Shown here: in pieces, positions 12,244-23,052 of the stretch
How the letters are laid out: each line of letters starts with the position of its first letter
Numbering within the stretch: position 1 is the stretch's first letter
Source of the DNA: Thozetella sp. PMI_491
Taxonomy: Eukaryota; Ascomycota; Sordariomycetes; Chaetosphaeriales; Chaetosphaeriaceae
Assembly: GCA_021432635.1 (NCBI GenBank)
Contig: MU270052.1
Span: forward strand, 62,001 to 126,000
Reading direction: 5' to 3'
Length of the DNA stretch: 64,000 nucleotides
The notes under the pieces: model-generated
Told to the model about the DNA's origin: nothing
The model's input: only the letters and a program-made list of their open reading frames with translations
Database searches by the model: none
Program-made: the position numbers and the translations under genes

Positions 12244-13878
12244 TTAACAGAAACCTCTTGGGTCGAAGAGTGTCCTGCTGTAGCTTGGCATTTGAAAATT
12301 CTGTCGTGCTGATGCCTGCAGGAGCTGCTCGAAGGCCTGTAGTCTCCGTGAAAGCTCATTGTGCTCGAGCACAATCTGCTTGTTTCTCCGTTCGAGGTAG
12401 TGGATGTACTCGGTCGCCTTAGTTAGGACTGTGCCCTGTGCATCAGGTTAGGTCGAGTAATCAATTGAGCGGACGAGAGCTACTCTTTTTAGGTGCTTAC
12501 CTTGCTGACTTTCGGCGCCCTAGAAGGCTGCGAGCCGTCAAGCTCATCTCCGTCCACCTCCGAGATGGTCCGGAGCGATGGCACCGCGTCTCGCAGCTCA
12601 GCGATCTTGTCCTTCAGATTCGTCCGATATTTCCGCTCGATGTCGTTATGCGCCGCGCGGTCACCAGACTTAACCTTGTCCTTCTCCTTGTCCAGCCCGC
12701 TCCCTTGTCTTTTTAGGCTGCCGGGCTGCGGCGGGCGAGCCTGCGGTTTCTGCTGGGGTCCTGGGAGATTGCTGATCTGGCTCATGGTGGTTGTTCCGAG
12801 CCCGGCAGCGAGGGTGGTATCGAGTCCTCCGTACTGCAGGCTGATGTTGGAGCCCAAGCCGCCGGTGCTCGGTCCTGGGTTCATGGCGATGGCAATCAAT
12901 CGTCGTTGCTCTGCTTCACTCAGGATGGGGCTATTGAGTCCCATCAACGAGTCCATGCGTAGGCCAGGTTGTGGCTTCTCCCAACTTAGTGGCGTACTGT
13001 AGAGGCCCTCCCGTGGTGGTACGTCGCGGGGTGGTGCCGAATCGTATTTGGATAGGTGATCCGCCAGGTTTATGGAGAAGGCCTGGTCGTCATCCGAGAG
13101 CGCATTCTCTAACGCGCTGTCGTCGATGTAGTATTCGTCCGCGTGTACTCGGCTGGACACGTCGGAGACGGAGGTGGCAGATCGCAGGGGCGGTCGTGGG
13201 ACGGTCCTCCTTGCCCTTGAGCAATAAGTCAGTCAATCTGTGCCGTGGGCCAGGGGTGGCAGCAGACAACCTGTACCAAGCTGCCTTGATGAGCAGCCAC
13301 TCACCGCTGCATCGACGGAGCTCCTGTCGCGTTCTCGGGCTTAGACACGGTGGTCTCGACGTCCTCGGGAACGTCGGCGAGGGCCGACTCGTCGTTGTCA
13401 AATTGAATCCAGTAGTCCACCGAATCAAAGGGGGTTGAATCGGTGCTGAGCTTGGAGCGTTTCCTCTCGTGGCCGGCCCTCTGTCGCGGTGCCCTGGTCG
13501 GCAGGATCTGCCTGGACTGGCCGCCGTACGAAGACGGTCGAGAGGGGGCGGGTGAGTTGGGGTCGGTGAGGGCTGACGAGCCTGAAGCTTGGGCAAGCGA
13601 GCCAAAGGATAGAGTGGTTGGTGCTGTGGATGGCGAAGTAGGGCCAACAGCGTCAGCTGTCAAGTCGTCCCATAGCAGCGGCGAAACTTGAACAGAGGAT
13701 GTACCCGTGAGGTTGAGAGTCTGGTCAACTGAGTTGACGCCCTGGGTGGTGGTGTCAGCAGTAATATCAGCGAAGAGGGGGGGAGGCGGTCGACTAGTGT
13801 CGGCGCCTGGCGGTGCAAGCATACCTGATTGTCTGGGGAGGAAAAAAGGTCGAGGTTGTTTGGGGCATTAGATGCCAT
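12244..13878 (-). CDS. SREBP-like bHLH transcription factor without membrane segments
   Basis: Nuclear bHLH factor of the SREBP group. Exons are 13878-13825, 13741-13305, 13215-12501 and 12435-12244, giving 465 aa. The basic region and helix 1 lie at residues 349-378 (DRAAHNDIERKYRTN), with the Tyr that sets SREBPs apart from other bHLH proteins and widens binding to SRE-type sites. Helix 2 is in the last exon (residues 403-430, GTVLTKATEYIHYLERR) followed by a leucine-zipper-like stretch. The first 340 residues are Ser/Thr/Pro-rich, as in activation regions. There is no hydrophobic segment, so unlike Sre1/SrbA it needs no membrane release; it resembles the short SAH-2/SrbB type, which acts in aerial growth, cellulase control or hypoxia in relatives. 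The exon 3 acceptor is ambiguous by 6 nt (13215 or 13209, both AAG and both in frame). Confidence 0.88.
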
Positions 13879-16043
13879 GGCCAACGTCCTGAAAAGAGAA
13901 TTCCTTGGCGAGGAGGCGATGACTGAAGGTTGGATGGGTGGATGGGATGAGAGGCTGAATCGTATGGTGTCTTGAACGGCTGGTGGCGACTCGATATAAG
14001 GAGACGCCTAAGGTGGTGCAAGTGTTCAACAGTGGCTATAGGGTGGCACGGCGTAAGACGGGAGACTGAGTAAGGTACTCGCGCGCTTCGCTGTATATAA
14101 GTCGGGGGTGGTGCGCAAGGTGGGAGCCACGAGCCGGGATGATCGGCGCCAAGCGTCTGTCACTTTTTCGACGCCTCTAGCTAATGTGACCGAAAGGGTC
14201 CGCGGTACATCGAGGACGGCCGAGCAGGAGATGTAGAGGCAGAATAGAATGATCGCGCGAGCGGGACCCCGAAGGAGGAGAGACGCAGGCGGCCGCTGCG
14301 TCCTGGTTGGTTGGGACGAGGGTCAGAACGGGCGCATCCGAGTCGAGCACCACGTTGTTCGTATCCGGGGCTTTATCGTGCACACTATAGCTAGGCACGT
14401 TGGGGCAGGAGAGGGGCCTGGGGGAGCGTGGGCAAAGCGGTAGCTTGCAGAGGGGCGGAGAAACGTAGCGCCAGGGGGACCGGTTCAGCTTTGGACAAGG
14501 ACAACACCAAGTTCCAAGGACTGCTTTCCAACCCCAAGGGTATGCCGGCTGCGCTCGGTTGGGCAACGTTTAGATCTAACGGTGCGGTTCGGGCAACAGG
14601 AAAGGAGAGCGAGTCGGGTTGATCCTGAACGGTGTGTACGACGGGGGTGGAGGGGGACGGAGGGGTAGGGGGGCTACGGAAATGCGAAAGAGTTATGCGA
14701 GGAACGCAGTAGAGAGGTACGGCAGCAATGGGCGAGTGCACAATGAGTACGAAGTACTGGGGGCGACTACAACAACGAAAAAGGTGACGGAAGGAGCCTC
14801 CACCGGTAAAGATGCCGAAGTCAATGGCCGTTTCCTGGACTCAACGCAAACCAAAGTCGAGGCCGGCCGATAACTCGGTTCTCGAAAGGCACGAAAATCT
14901 GAGGATGGCGTGACTCGAGACCATCCTCGACTCATATGCTGGAGCATTCATGTCAAAAAATCGATTCATCTGGAGGGATCCCAGCCCTGATGCAAAAAAC
15001 ACTCCATTTGACCCCATTTTGCCTTGAAATCAGACCACTTTTTGAAATAGGGAAGGCTGCCACCGGCGAGGTACTCCACCCGCGGCTCCCGCCTCCTATT
15101 GGTCCCGTCGTTGAAAACGGTTGCTCAGCCTTACCTTGGCGGGGCCTTCGGCTCCTCTACCGCAGGTGGATTGGTGGGCTAGTCTGTGGTCTAGCGGTCT
15201 AGACCCCTGGCATCTGGTGAGGTTTTGAGGGATCCGCCCGTCTGGCCGGTTGCCGCCCTCCCAGGATGCGGCCTGGAATCCCGCCAGTGCTTCGTAGGCC
15301 ATTTGCTATCGGAGTTACCTTGCAGGAGGACATATGTCGCCAAGCTCTTCGAGAAATGGGATGAAGCAAACCGTTCCCCCTGCCTTCATGCGTCAGCCAC
15401 TGCGCCTGTTCTAGGCTTCGATGTCCATCGTTAGCACCGATCGACAGAGACCCAAGCTCCGAAGAGTGACACCACGTGAACCCGCGTAAACAAGCTGTCG
15501 GCGGTTGCTCCCGTCCCTGCTTGGTGTTCCGCCGCCCCCCCGCTGACGGGAGAATACTTCTACCGCTGGAGCATCCGACATTATCGGCCGACCGAACGGA
15601 GGGGTAGAGCTTTTCCAGCCTGCTTCACCCTGTGACCTACCTGTTAGCCGCGATCCCGGATTATATTCTGATGCATCAGGTGCTATTATGACTGAACGAA
15701 CCTCTCCCGTCGGTCAGTCTAAAAAGCAATGAATCCGTCCCGTGATGCTTGTTGCGCGCTGGCGGAAGCCTCGAGGGACCGGGCGCCACTTTTCTCTTTC
15801 GGCAATGTTGGCTCGCGCTTTGCATCGCGCCGCGGGGCAGCAGCTACCCCACCTCGCAACCTGAGGCCTCTCAGCTTCTTGGTCGAGCTCCTGTCATCTC
15901 TGCCAGCCTGGAGATTGAATTCACCATCATATCTGCATCACCATCACCCTCAACCACTCTTCGAGCGGGACAAATAGATGTCGAATTTCTCCAGGTAATC
16001 CGACATATCTCCTCCCTCGTCCATAGCCGCAACACGCGACACG
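13879..16043. other. Long divergent promoter region, SREBP-like gene / ATG12
   Basis: About 2.2 kb between divergent start codons. A TATATAA-like element lies at 14093-14100, a CCAAT box in reverse at about 15098-15102, and an E-box CACGTG inside ACACCACGTGAA near 15472. A proline-rich minus-strand frame at 14391-14741 could be part of a leader but has no support as a gene. The length of the region suggests complex regulation. Confidence 0.4.
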
Positions 16044-16619
16044 ATGGCTTCTACCCCCTCGTCGCCGAATCCGACAGCCGGCGAGGCTGCGTCTCCCAGG
16101 CTCGACATCACGACCACAGCATCGCCCGATGACCCGCCGGGGTCGCCGGCCGAGGAGGAACCCGATTCTCCCGACCTTCCGCTCACCATGTCCGCCTCCA
16201 CCCTTCTAATGTCCCTGCCCCGCGATGCAACCGCTGCCCTCGCTGCCGTGCCCGGCTTCCCCAAGCCCAAGGTGCCGGTTCGCTTCAAGCCCGTGGGCAA
16301 CGCGCCAACTTTCCAAATCAGAGGCGGCATGCAGGCAAACGTCTCGAGCACGCAGAAGTTTGAGGTTGTCGCGAGGTTCCTTAGGAAGCAGCTTAAAGTG
16401 AGCGAGCAAGACCACGTCTTCTTGTACATCAACAATACGTTTGCACCTTCGCTTGATGAGGTGGTAGGAAATCTCTGGATGGTTGGTGCTTCTCATACTA
16501 TATTTGCTCTCTAAGTTTGGAGGGCCTGGAAATGCTGACAAGTTCCCGGACTGCAGTGCTTCAAAGACTCAAGCAACCAACTAAACGTCTCGTACTCTTT
16601 AACGCCTGCCTTCGGCTGA
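16044..16619 (+). CDS. ATG12: Autophagy ubiquitin-like protein ATG12
   Basis: Ubiquitin-like modifier that is joined to ATG5 and so forms the E3-like complex for ATG8 lipidation. Exons are 16044-16481 and 16557-16619, giving 166 aa. The intron 16482-16556 has donor GTTGGT and acceptor CTGCAG, and joins EVVGNLWM to [10 protein letters not shown]. The first about 75 residues are acidic, Pro/Ser-rich and disordered; the ubiquitin fold follows ([39 protein letters not shown]). The chain ends in SLTPAFG, with the bare C-terminal Gly needed for conjugation, so no protease trimming is required. Without the second exon the frame ends early and lacks this Gly. Confidence 0.95.
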
Positions 16620-16905
16620 GCTGCGCAAACAGTTTATAGCGAGAGAGAACGACAGCACACCTAGAGGCCGCTCACTTATACGAACCACGGGGTTCCTAGT
16701 GGTGGTGGGCGATATCTCTCTATATTGCTTAGCCTGCCGGGCCTTGCCGAAGCTCGGGTGCAACAGTGAGGCTCAACCAAAAAAGGGGGTATATTGACGG
16801 TGCTCAGGGGCGCCAAGACCGCCACCACGTATCCAACCAATGCTATCAAATAAACGTGCTCGCTATGCCTTGAAAGCAATCGTCACCATCGGTGATCGTC
16901 AACGA

Positions 16906-17996
16906 TCACAAGCTTTTCACCCGCTCTGAAAAAGCCTCTAGCTCTTCCTTTCCTATTGGGTAGGTATGCTCAGCAGACGGGTACTGCCGGCTCTTCACGT
17001 CGTCCCGGTATGCTTCGATGGCTCTCAGGCTCTCTCCCCATACGTCACCATACTTCTTGACAAACTTTGGTAAGAATCTTCCGGGTGGGAAGTTTCCCAG
17101 CATGTCGACTCCAACGAGAACTTGGCCCGAGCAGCCATTCCCGGCACCGATCCCTATCGTCGGGATAGACAATTTCTCGGTGATCAGGGCAGCAATCTGG
17201 GGCGGCACGGCTTCGAGAACCACTGCGAAGCATCCGGCTTCCTGGACAGCAAGAGCATCTGCTAGGACCTTCATGGCTCCGTCAGAGGTCTTGCCCTGAA
17301 CTCGGAAGCCCCCGAGGGCGTTTTGGCGCTGCGGTGTGAGGCCGACGTGGCCCAACACAGGAATGCCCACGCTGGTGATCTTGGCGATCGTAGGCGCCAT
17401 CTCTTTCCCGCCTTCGAGCTTGATGCTTTGGACGCGGCCCTCTTTGATAAAGCGGATGGCCGTCTCAAGTGCCTGGGCCGGGGCAATCTCGTAGGAGCCC
17501 ATTGGGAGGTCACCCACCTGCAGGGAAGTTAGAGCCGCTCCAGACCGACCGACAGACGGACAGACATGTCTATACGATGCAAGTACAGAAGGGGCGGGAG
17601 TCTCACGGTGAAGGCCGACTGGGTCGCGCGAGCAACAGATCGACAGTGCAACAACATCTCTTCAACGAGGACCTCGCTTGTATCCTCCATACCGAGGGCG
17701 ACCATCGCCAAACTGTCGCCGACGAGAACCATATCCATCCCTGCCGCATCGGCGACGTGGGCGCTAGGAAAGTCGTGTGCTGTGAGCATGGTGATTGGCT
17801 CGCCCTTTTTATGCATTGACCGCAAGGTACCAAGCGTGACTTTCTTTCGCGTGGTGGCAGATTGTGCACCCATGGGTGAGTGGGAACTATGCCTTGTCTG
17901 CAGAGCCGACAAGAGCGGTCTGGCAGCGAACAAAGATGGTCGCGTGCCTTGCACCAGGGCGGCGCTTGTCCGGGCCAGTGAGGAGGAGAGGTACAT
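16906..17996 (-). CDS. panB: 3-methyl-2-oxobutanoate hydroxymethyltransferase (ketopantoate synthesis), mitochondrial
   Basis: First step of pantothenate and CoA synthesis: 2-oxoisovalerate plus methylene-tetrahydrofolate gives ketopantoate. Exons are 17996-17607 and 17517-16906, giving 333 aa. The intron 17606-17518 has donor GTGAGA and acceptor CTGCAG, and joins TQSAFT to VGDLPMGSYE. The first about 45 residues are rich in Ser, Arg and Ala without acids, fitting a mitochondrial presequence. Family motifs are clear: MLTAHDFPSAHVADAAGMDM, VLVGDSLAMV (metal-binding Asp), GHVGLTPQRQNALGGFRVQG and GIGAGNGCSGQVLVGVDMLG. The start at 17996 is the ATG just before the presequence. It is divergent from UBC8. 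Confidence 0.95.
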
Positions 17997-19700
17997 CGCT
18001 ACTGCGGGGCTCTCCAGACCTATGTTGATGGCAAAGGTTGACGATGAAGGCGATGAAGGAAAAAAATTGCCGTGGTAGACGCTGATGGTTATCCGCCAAC
18101 TTGAACCGAAGTGGAGGAAAAGAGAAAACAATTGGCGGCCATGGCTGGGGCGAAAACGCGCAGCTTTTATTCAGAGGTCATGATGGTTTTTGCTGCGTAC
18201 AATTGAGTCCCTTTGCAAAAAGTCTTGGTGTTTTCTGGGCCGGGGCCAGCAATGTACCAAGGTACCTGGATCCACTAACCGAGCTTGATAGTTTTTGATT
18301 GGCTGTAGTCTCTAGAGGTCTTCCGCCAGGGCCGAGGTTAGAACCAAAGGCGCCTTCTAGAACAGATGGACGGAGGCCGAAGTGCTTGACTCCAGTCCAG
18401 CCTGTTTCGCACTATACCTGGCCTGGAGATAAACTTGTTCCTCTGCGGTCCATCATCTCGCCCGCTATGGCGTATGGATGCGGGCAGGGCAGGTTCCTCC
18501 GGATGTACCGGGTAGGTGGGACTGTTGGGAGCGACTCCGTGCCGCCAACTCACCCTCCTCCCTCCTTGCTCACCCAAGCACCTGACCTAGGTGTATTAGG
18601 CGAGAATTGCATGCGTGAGCATCCGCTCTAGGTAGCCATCTGACTTGGGCGTAATGCATCGAGCTAGGTGTTGGCTCCGTACGAGGCAAAGAGCTTGAGA
18701 AGGAAGAAGAAGGAGCCGTGCAAACCCATCAAAGTGGGCCTACTACCATTCACCAAAAGTATCACAGTGGCTGGAGCGATGGATTGGTGGCCAATCGCTT
18801 GCGACAACTGCCGACCCATTATCCCTCCTCACTAAGGTGCGATGGGTGCAAAGACGTGGTATTGGCTGCTCAGAGCAGCCTCTACTTGCCGGATTCATCG
18901 CGTGGCTCACAGAAGTGCTAGTGCACTAAAACGCTCGTAGGCTGAAAGAAGACAACCCCGCAGTCAGGTCAGTGGGTGGCTTAGAAGCGGATATGTAGGT
19001 ATTGAGGCAACCCCGCCGAGCTCAAGTAGAATAGCCAGGGGGGCGGGGGCGAGGGGAAATGGAGGGGTGATTGTCTCTGTTATCGTGGTGAGCCGTATCC
19101 TACAACCGCCTAAAGACCAGGGTGCACTGAATCACGTCGCTCGTGCCTGTGTGGCCTTTTACCAACGGCCTCTTCACCTTTTCAGCGTTGAAACATTGTG
19201 GGACCACCGAGCCGGTTCGACCCTGAGACAGGCGCCTATTGTCTCCCCAAGCAGCCCAAACCCAGTCGTCATTGAGTCATCACTACTAGACCCCGGCAAA
19301 GCTGGTGCCGCACGTTCCTTCCCGACCCAGCTACGAAGCTTATCGGCAAATCGCATAATCCTCGGTAGCTTATCGCGCCTTAAACCAGACCTGACGTCGT
19401 GACCGGGCAGCATCGGACCTCCTCTTTGACTCTTCCCCTTTGCACACCACTGCAGCAACGTACCACCACCACGAGACGCGCCGTCCGGTCACTCCTCTCA
19501 CCGCCACTCAATCTTTTAACAGCCGCACGGCACCCTGCGACAGCAAGTACCCCTCTCTGATCTCCTCCCACCGCACGGGATCGCTCAAGCCCCGCTGCCT
19601 GTGCTCTCCGCGCGCGCGTAGCTTCCAGTACGCCAACTAACCTCTGCACCCACCTCTAGGAAGACCATCCGAGCAGTAGCCCCTGCAACCCGACGCCACC
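17997..19700. other. Long divergent intergenic region, panB / UBC8
   Basis: About 1.7 kb without a supported gene. Two CCAAT boxes in opposite orientation sit 3 bp apart at 18783-18787 and 18791-18795. The last about 250 bp before UBC8 are rich in C and T, as in fungal leaders. Short open frames lack motifs. Confidence 0.4.
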
Positions 19701-20726
19701 ATGAGTTCACCACGACGCCGCATCGAGACTGACGTACGTGATACCGCCGCCCTCCACCAGTACTAGGACATGCTTAGGCCTTGATACTCACCACTGTCGC
19801 TCCTGGTTTAGGTCATGAAGATGTAGGGCACCTGGCCACACGACCAGCCGCCGAAGCGAGGCTAACTCTTCCTAGGCTGATGAGCGACTACGAGGTCACT
19901 CTGGTCAACGACAACAGTGAGTTCCAGGCCTCCTCTTGTCACTAACGAAGCTTGTTTTGCTGACCTCAGCAGTGTAAGCCGCGATTCACGCGTCCAGAAC
20001 GAAAATGAAGGCTTACACAGGAACAGGCAGGAATTCTACGTCCGGTTTAAGGGACCAACTGAGAGTCAGTCTAGCCTGAAACCCCCTGAGCAGTCTTCTG
20101 CGAATTCTCACTCACACTGCTCCAGCTCCTTTCGAAGGAGGTCTCTGGAAAGTCCACGTCGAACTCCCCGACCAGTACCCCTACAAGTCCCCGAGTATCG
20201 GCTTTGTTAACCGAATTTTCCACCCGAATATCGACGAGTTGTAAGTGCCACGGACCCTACTTAAGAAGAAGAAGCAAGGCGCACAGCTGGGTCGCCCGGA
20301 GGCTATATTAGGCGAACTAGAGAGCTGATGGCCCAGCAGGTCGGGATCGGTTTGCCTCGATGTCATCAACCAGACCTGGTCGCCCATGTTCGACATGATC
20401 AACATCTTCGAGGTCTTCCTCCCACAGCTACTGCGGTATCCCAACCCCACCGACCCTCTAAATGGCGAGGCCGCTGCGCTCTTGATGCGTGAGCCCAAGG
20501 CCTACGATGTCAAGGTGAAGGGTAAGGCCCAGAGAACACCTGGACTGCACTCAAAGCAAAGCAGAACCTAACACAGACCAACGCAGAGTACGTTCAGAAA
20601 TACGCGAGCAAAGACGCCGCAGATGATGCAGGTGCGGAATCCGAGGATGACGATGACATGTCGTCGGTGGCTAGCTTCGGGGACGAGGAAGACGAGGAAC
20701 CGGCGGGCCAGATGGACGATGTATAA
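19701..20726 (+). CDS. UBC8: Ubiquitin-conjugating enzyme E2 UBC8/UBE2H, highly fragmented gene
   Basis: E2 enzyme that in yeast acts with the GID/CTLH ligase on gluconeogenic enzymes. The frame needs eight exons: 19701-19733, 19812-19822, 19876-19916, 19973, 20027-20064, 20126-20240, 20340-20521 and 20587-20726, total 561 nt and 186 aa. Exon 2 is 11 nt and exon 4 a single T. All seven introns begin GT and end AG (donors GTACGT, GTAGGG, GTGAGT, GTAAGC, GTCAGT, GTAAGT, GTAAGG). The protein begins [20 protein letters not shown], shows [20 protein letters not shown] with catalytic Cys85, and ends in an acidic tail ([20 protein letters not shown]) typical of UBE2H. Exon 6 and 7 borders are supported by the conserved [17 protein letters not shown] and [12 protein letters not shown]. 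Only the microexon region is unsettled. Confidence 0.92.
19812..19822 (+). other. 11-nt microexon of UBC8
   Basis: Coding exon GTCATGAAGAT between acceptor TTTAG and donor GTAGGG. It supplies V-M-K and two bases of the next Met, giving ETDVMKMLMSDYEV. Skipping it shifts the frame of everything downstream. Confidence 0.8.
19973..19973 (+). other. Predicted single-nucleotide exon (T) of UBC8
   Basis: The base T lies between acceptor CTCAGCAG (ending 19972) and donor GTAAGC (starting 19974). With A from the previous exon and G from the next it makes ATG, giving VNDN-M-QEFYVRF. Without it, joining 19916 to 20027 shifts the frame and soon meets a stop. If the upstream AG at 19969 is used instead, the exon is CAGT (4 nt) and encodes T-V in place of M. 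Confidence 0.65.
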
Positions 20727-21268
20727 TTCATCGTCTTCGCATTGATTTATTGCGCTCTTCGGGGTATCGGTGGAGTCACAACGGAAGGGCATCACACGGG
20801 GGCATCAGTGCGCGGCGTTGATTTGTATACGGTTTGCTTTTCACCTTCCTTTTTCTTTCCTCTTTAGTAATGGACTTCCAGCGGGCAGAAAGTCATACCT
20901 TTTTTCGACACCCCAGGGCCGGAAAGCGGTTCCGGAGGCTTGGGAATGTGTTAGGTAGGAGGCCCTGGATGTTGATACCCATCCTCCAGCTGGATTTTCC
21001 TCGGATGCAAATCGGATGATAGAAATTTGACAATAACTTCACCATTGCTTGACAGCTAGTAAGGATCCGTGGCTGTGGATACCAAGTAGCGCACCCACTC
21101 TTGCCCGAAGGTGATACCAAAGTTTGCTCCTGTAAAACTTATATTAGAGCTTTCGAATGCAAACTGTTCTATGGTCTCTCTCTTCAGGGTATCGATATAC
21201 AGTCATAACTTCATAAATTTCGCTCGGATCCCCTCCCCAAAAAATAGTGTCGTCGCTGGAAATCCGAG
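20727..21268. other. Convergent 3' intergenic region, UBC8 / Saf4-like gene
   Basis: About 540 bp between facing stops. T-rich near 20830-20870 and AT-rich near 21130-21215, as expected for two 3' UTRs. No gene seen. Confidence 0.4.
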
Positions 21269-22372
21269 TCAATCTGAGTCGGAATCATAGCTCACCAGAG
21301 CCGGTGCAGCCGCGGGTTTCGCTTTCACTTCCGGAGCAGCCCCGGGTGGTTCGTCAGGTTCATCGACGGCTCGTTTCCTCTTGATGCCGGGTAGCCGAGT
21401 TGGGCCCCTCGCAGCTTCCTTGCTTCCGAGGATAAGGAAGGGATCCTTAGCCACCCGCGTGTTCGCCGCGACCGCCGATGCCAATGTCTCCCGCGTCTTC
21501 AACGCCACCATCTCGGTCTTCAGCTTTCCCCTCGATCTTTCATCGGCTTCGGCCCCCTTTCGAATGTTCCCGCCCGGCCCTGCAGTATCGAACAGCGGGC
21601 GGGACAGCATCTTGTCCAAAGTAGCATCGCCTTGTTCCAGCGCGGCGGTTCCAAAGTCCACCAACGCAGCCCTCCTAGAGTCGTCTTCCGTCCCCGGCAG
21701 CAGGTCGATTCCCAGGCTCATCCGGTCTTTCAGGCCCTCCGCGGCTATCGCCTCCTTCTCCCGTTCTTTCCGCCCGGACCGGAAGGCCCGCCGCAGTTTC
21801 TGGTTCTGCGTGTACGGGTCTTCCCAGTCTTTGGCAGTTGCGTCCTGGAGCTCCTCGATGCGCAGCTTAGCGTGCTCGAGCTGGGCGCGGTCGGCGATGG
21901 TCTTCTCGAGGTTCGCAAACGCGCTCTCGCGCAGGTCCTGGCGCTCCCGCTCCGTCACGATGGCGAAGTCGCCGCTCTTGACCAGACTGTCCCCGTCCTT
22001 AGCCTCGCCCGTGTCTCGCTTCTTCGCGCCGGACACTACCACGTACGCCGTGCTCTGCGGGTCCGTTCGTATCTCGATGGTGCCGCCACACGCCGTGTGC
22101 CGCATTCGAAAGGTGTAGATGGGGGTGCTGTAGTAGTTGCCGGTCTTTTTCTTCTCCGCGTTGAAGCGCACGCCTTGGCCAATGATTGTCTCCTTCGGAC
22201 ATGTTGAGCACCAGATCGCGAAAGGCATCTCGAACCGCACTGTAAGGCCGCCGCCTTGTGAGCCGAGCTTGGAGGCGCGCGCGCCGAGGGGATGTTTCTT
22301 GTGCAACGCATTGCCAGATTTGACGCCTTCTTGGTCCGGCGGGACGTACCGCCCCATATTGAAGCCCTGCAT
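21269..22372 (-). CDS. CWC16 family splicing factor, CCDC130/Saf4 type
   Basis: Intronless gene of 367 aa. The N-terminus carries the YJU2/CWC16 (DUF572) domain: MGRYVPPDQEGVKSGN, then WCSTCPKETIIGQGVRFNAE with a C-x2-C pair, and FRMRHTACGGTIEIRTDPQS, which supplies the remaining zinc ligands. The HTACGG form and TDP-x-x-TAYVV context match the CCDC130/Saf4 branch rather than Yju2 itself. The middle is a charged helical region (about residues 150-215), the C-terminus has a nuclear-signal-like KRKRAV and ends in an acidic SYDSDSD. The family acts in the spliceosome around the first catalytic step and helps discriminate introns. The ATG at 22372 opens directly into the conserved domain. Confidence 0.93.
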   Translation of the reverse strand: MQGFNMGRYVPPDQEGVKSGNALHKKHPLGARASKLGSQGGGLTVRFEMPFAIWCSTCPKETIIGQGVRFNAEKKKTGNYYSTPIYTFRMRHTACGGTIEIRTDPQSTAYVVVSGAKKRDTGEAKDGDSLVKSGDFAIVTERERQDLRESAFANLEKTIADRAQLEHAKLRIEELQDATAKDWEDPYTQNQKLRRAFRSGRKEREKEAIAAEGLKDRMSLGIDLLPGTEDDSRRAALVDFGTAALEQGDATLDKMLSRPLFDTAGPGGNIRKGAEADERSRGKLKTEMVALKTRETLASAVAANTRVAKDPFLILGSKEAARGPTRLPGIKRKRAVDEPDEPPGAAPEVKAKPAAAPALVSYDSDSD

Positions 22373-23052
22373 CTTGCCGACTGGTTGGACGAAGCGATCG
22401 TGTGATGGAGGGAGGCGCGGAAGAGTCGCGAGGGGTTAACGATGTCTCGTGCGGTAGCCGAGCGGGGCGAGCACGAAGACGCTTCTCAGGTTTCCTCCAC
22501 GGCGAGCGAGTTATGGTCCTAGTTGTGGCAGCAAGTTGGTATCATAACGGCGTCACGCAGCATGCATGCGCCAACCGTCGCCGTGGCGAAGTTTTGGTTT
22601 TTGGTGACTCGATGTATGCAGGATAGTTTGTCTGTTCTGACTGGGCGCCAGGCTACGTAATGTGGGGAGGGCGCTAGTCTAGTGCCCGATAACCGAACCA
22701 AACTCTCGGCCTCTCTCACGGAACACAAGGATTAGGCAAGAACAATACTGCATCTCGTCCAAGGGTATCAACATCTCACAGCACCAAGCACGAATGAAGT
22801 TGGGGCTTTGTATAATCGGAAAAAATTAAAACATGAGCTTTAGTCCCAGTAGGTTGCTAATCACTGAGAATCCCCAGTCCTACATCTAGTCAAGATTGTG
22901 TACTACGTTGATGGCAACCATCTGTTGGGGCTGGGTGATTTTCTTCAATATAGAATGGCTGCAGTTACTACCCGATAGGATTTCATGCCAATATCTCCCA
23001 GCCCGGGGCTTACCTCAAAGAACTACCATGATACCACAGTTTCCCCAGAATA
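22373..23052. other. Intergenic region, no gene seen
   Basis: About 680 bp upstream of the Saf4-like gene and downstream of the next minus-strand gene. It becomes AT-rich near 22800-22990. No coding signal beyond short frames. Confidence 0.4.

Noticed and set aside
15171-15235. tRNA-like A-box (GTGGTCTAGCGGT)
   Set aside because: No T-arm with a GGTTCRANNCC loop and no acceptor stem could be folded at the right distance.
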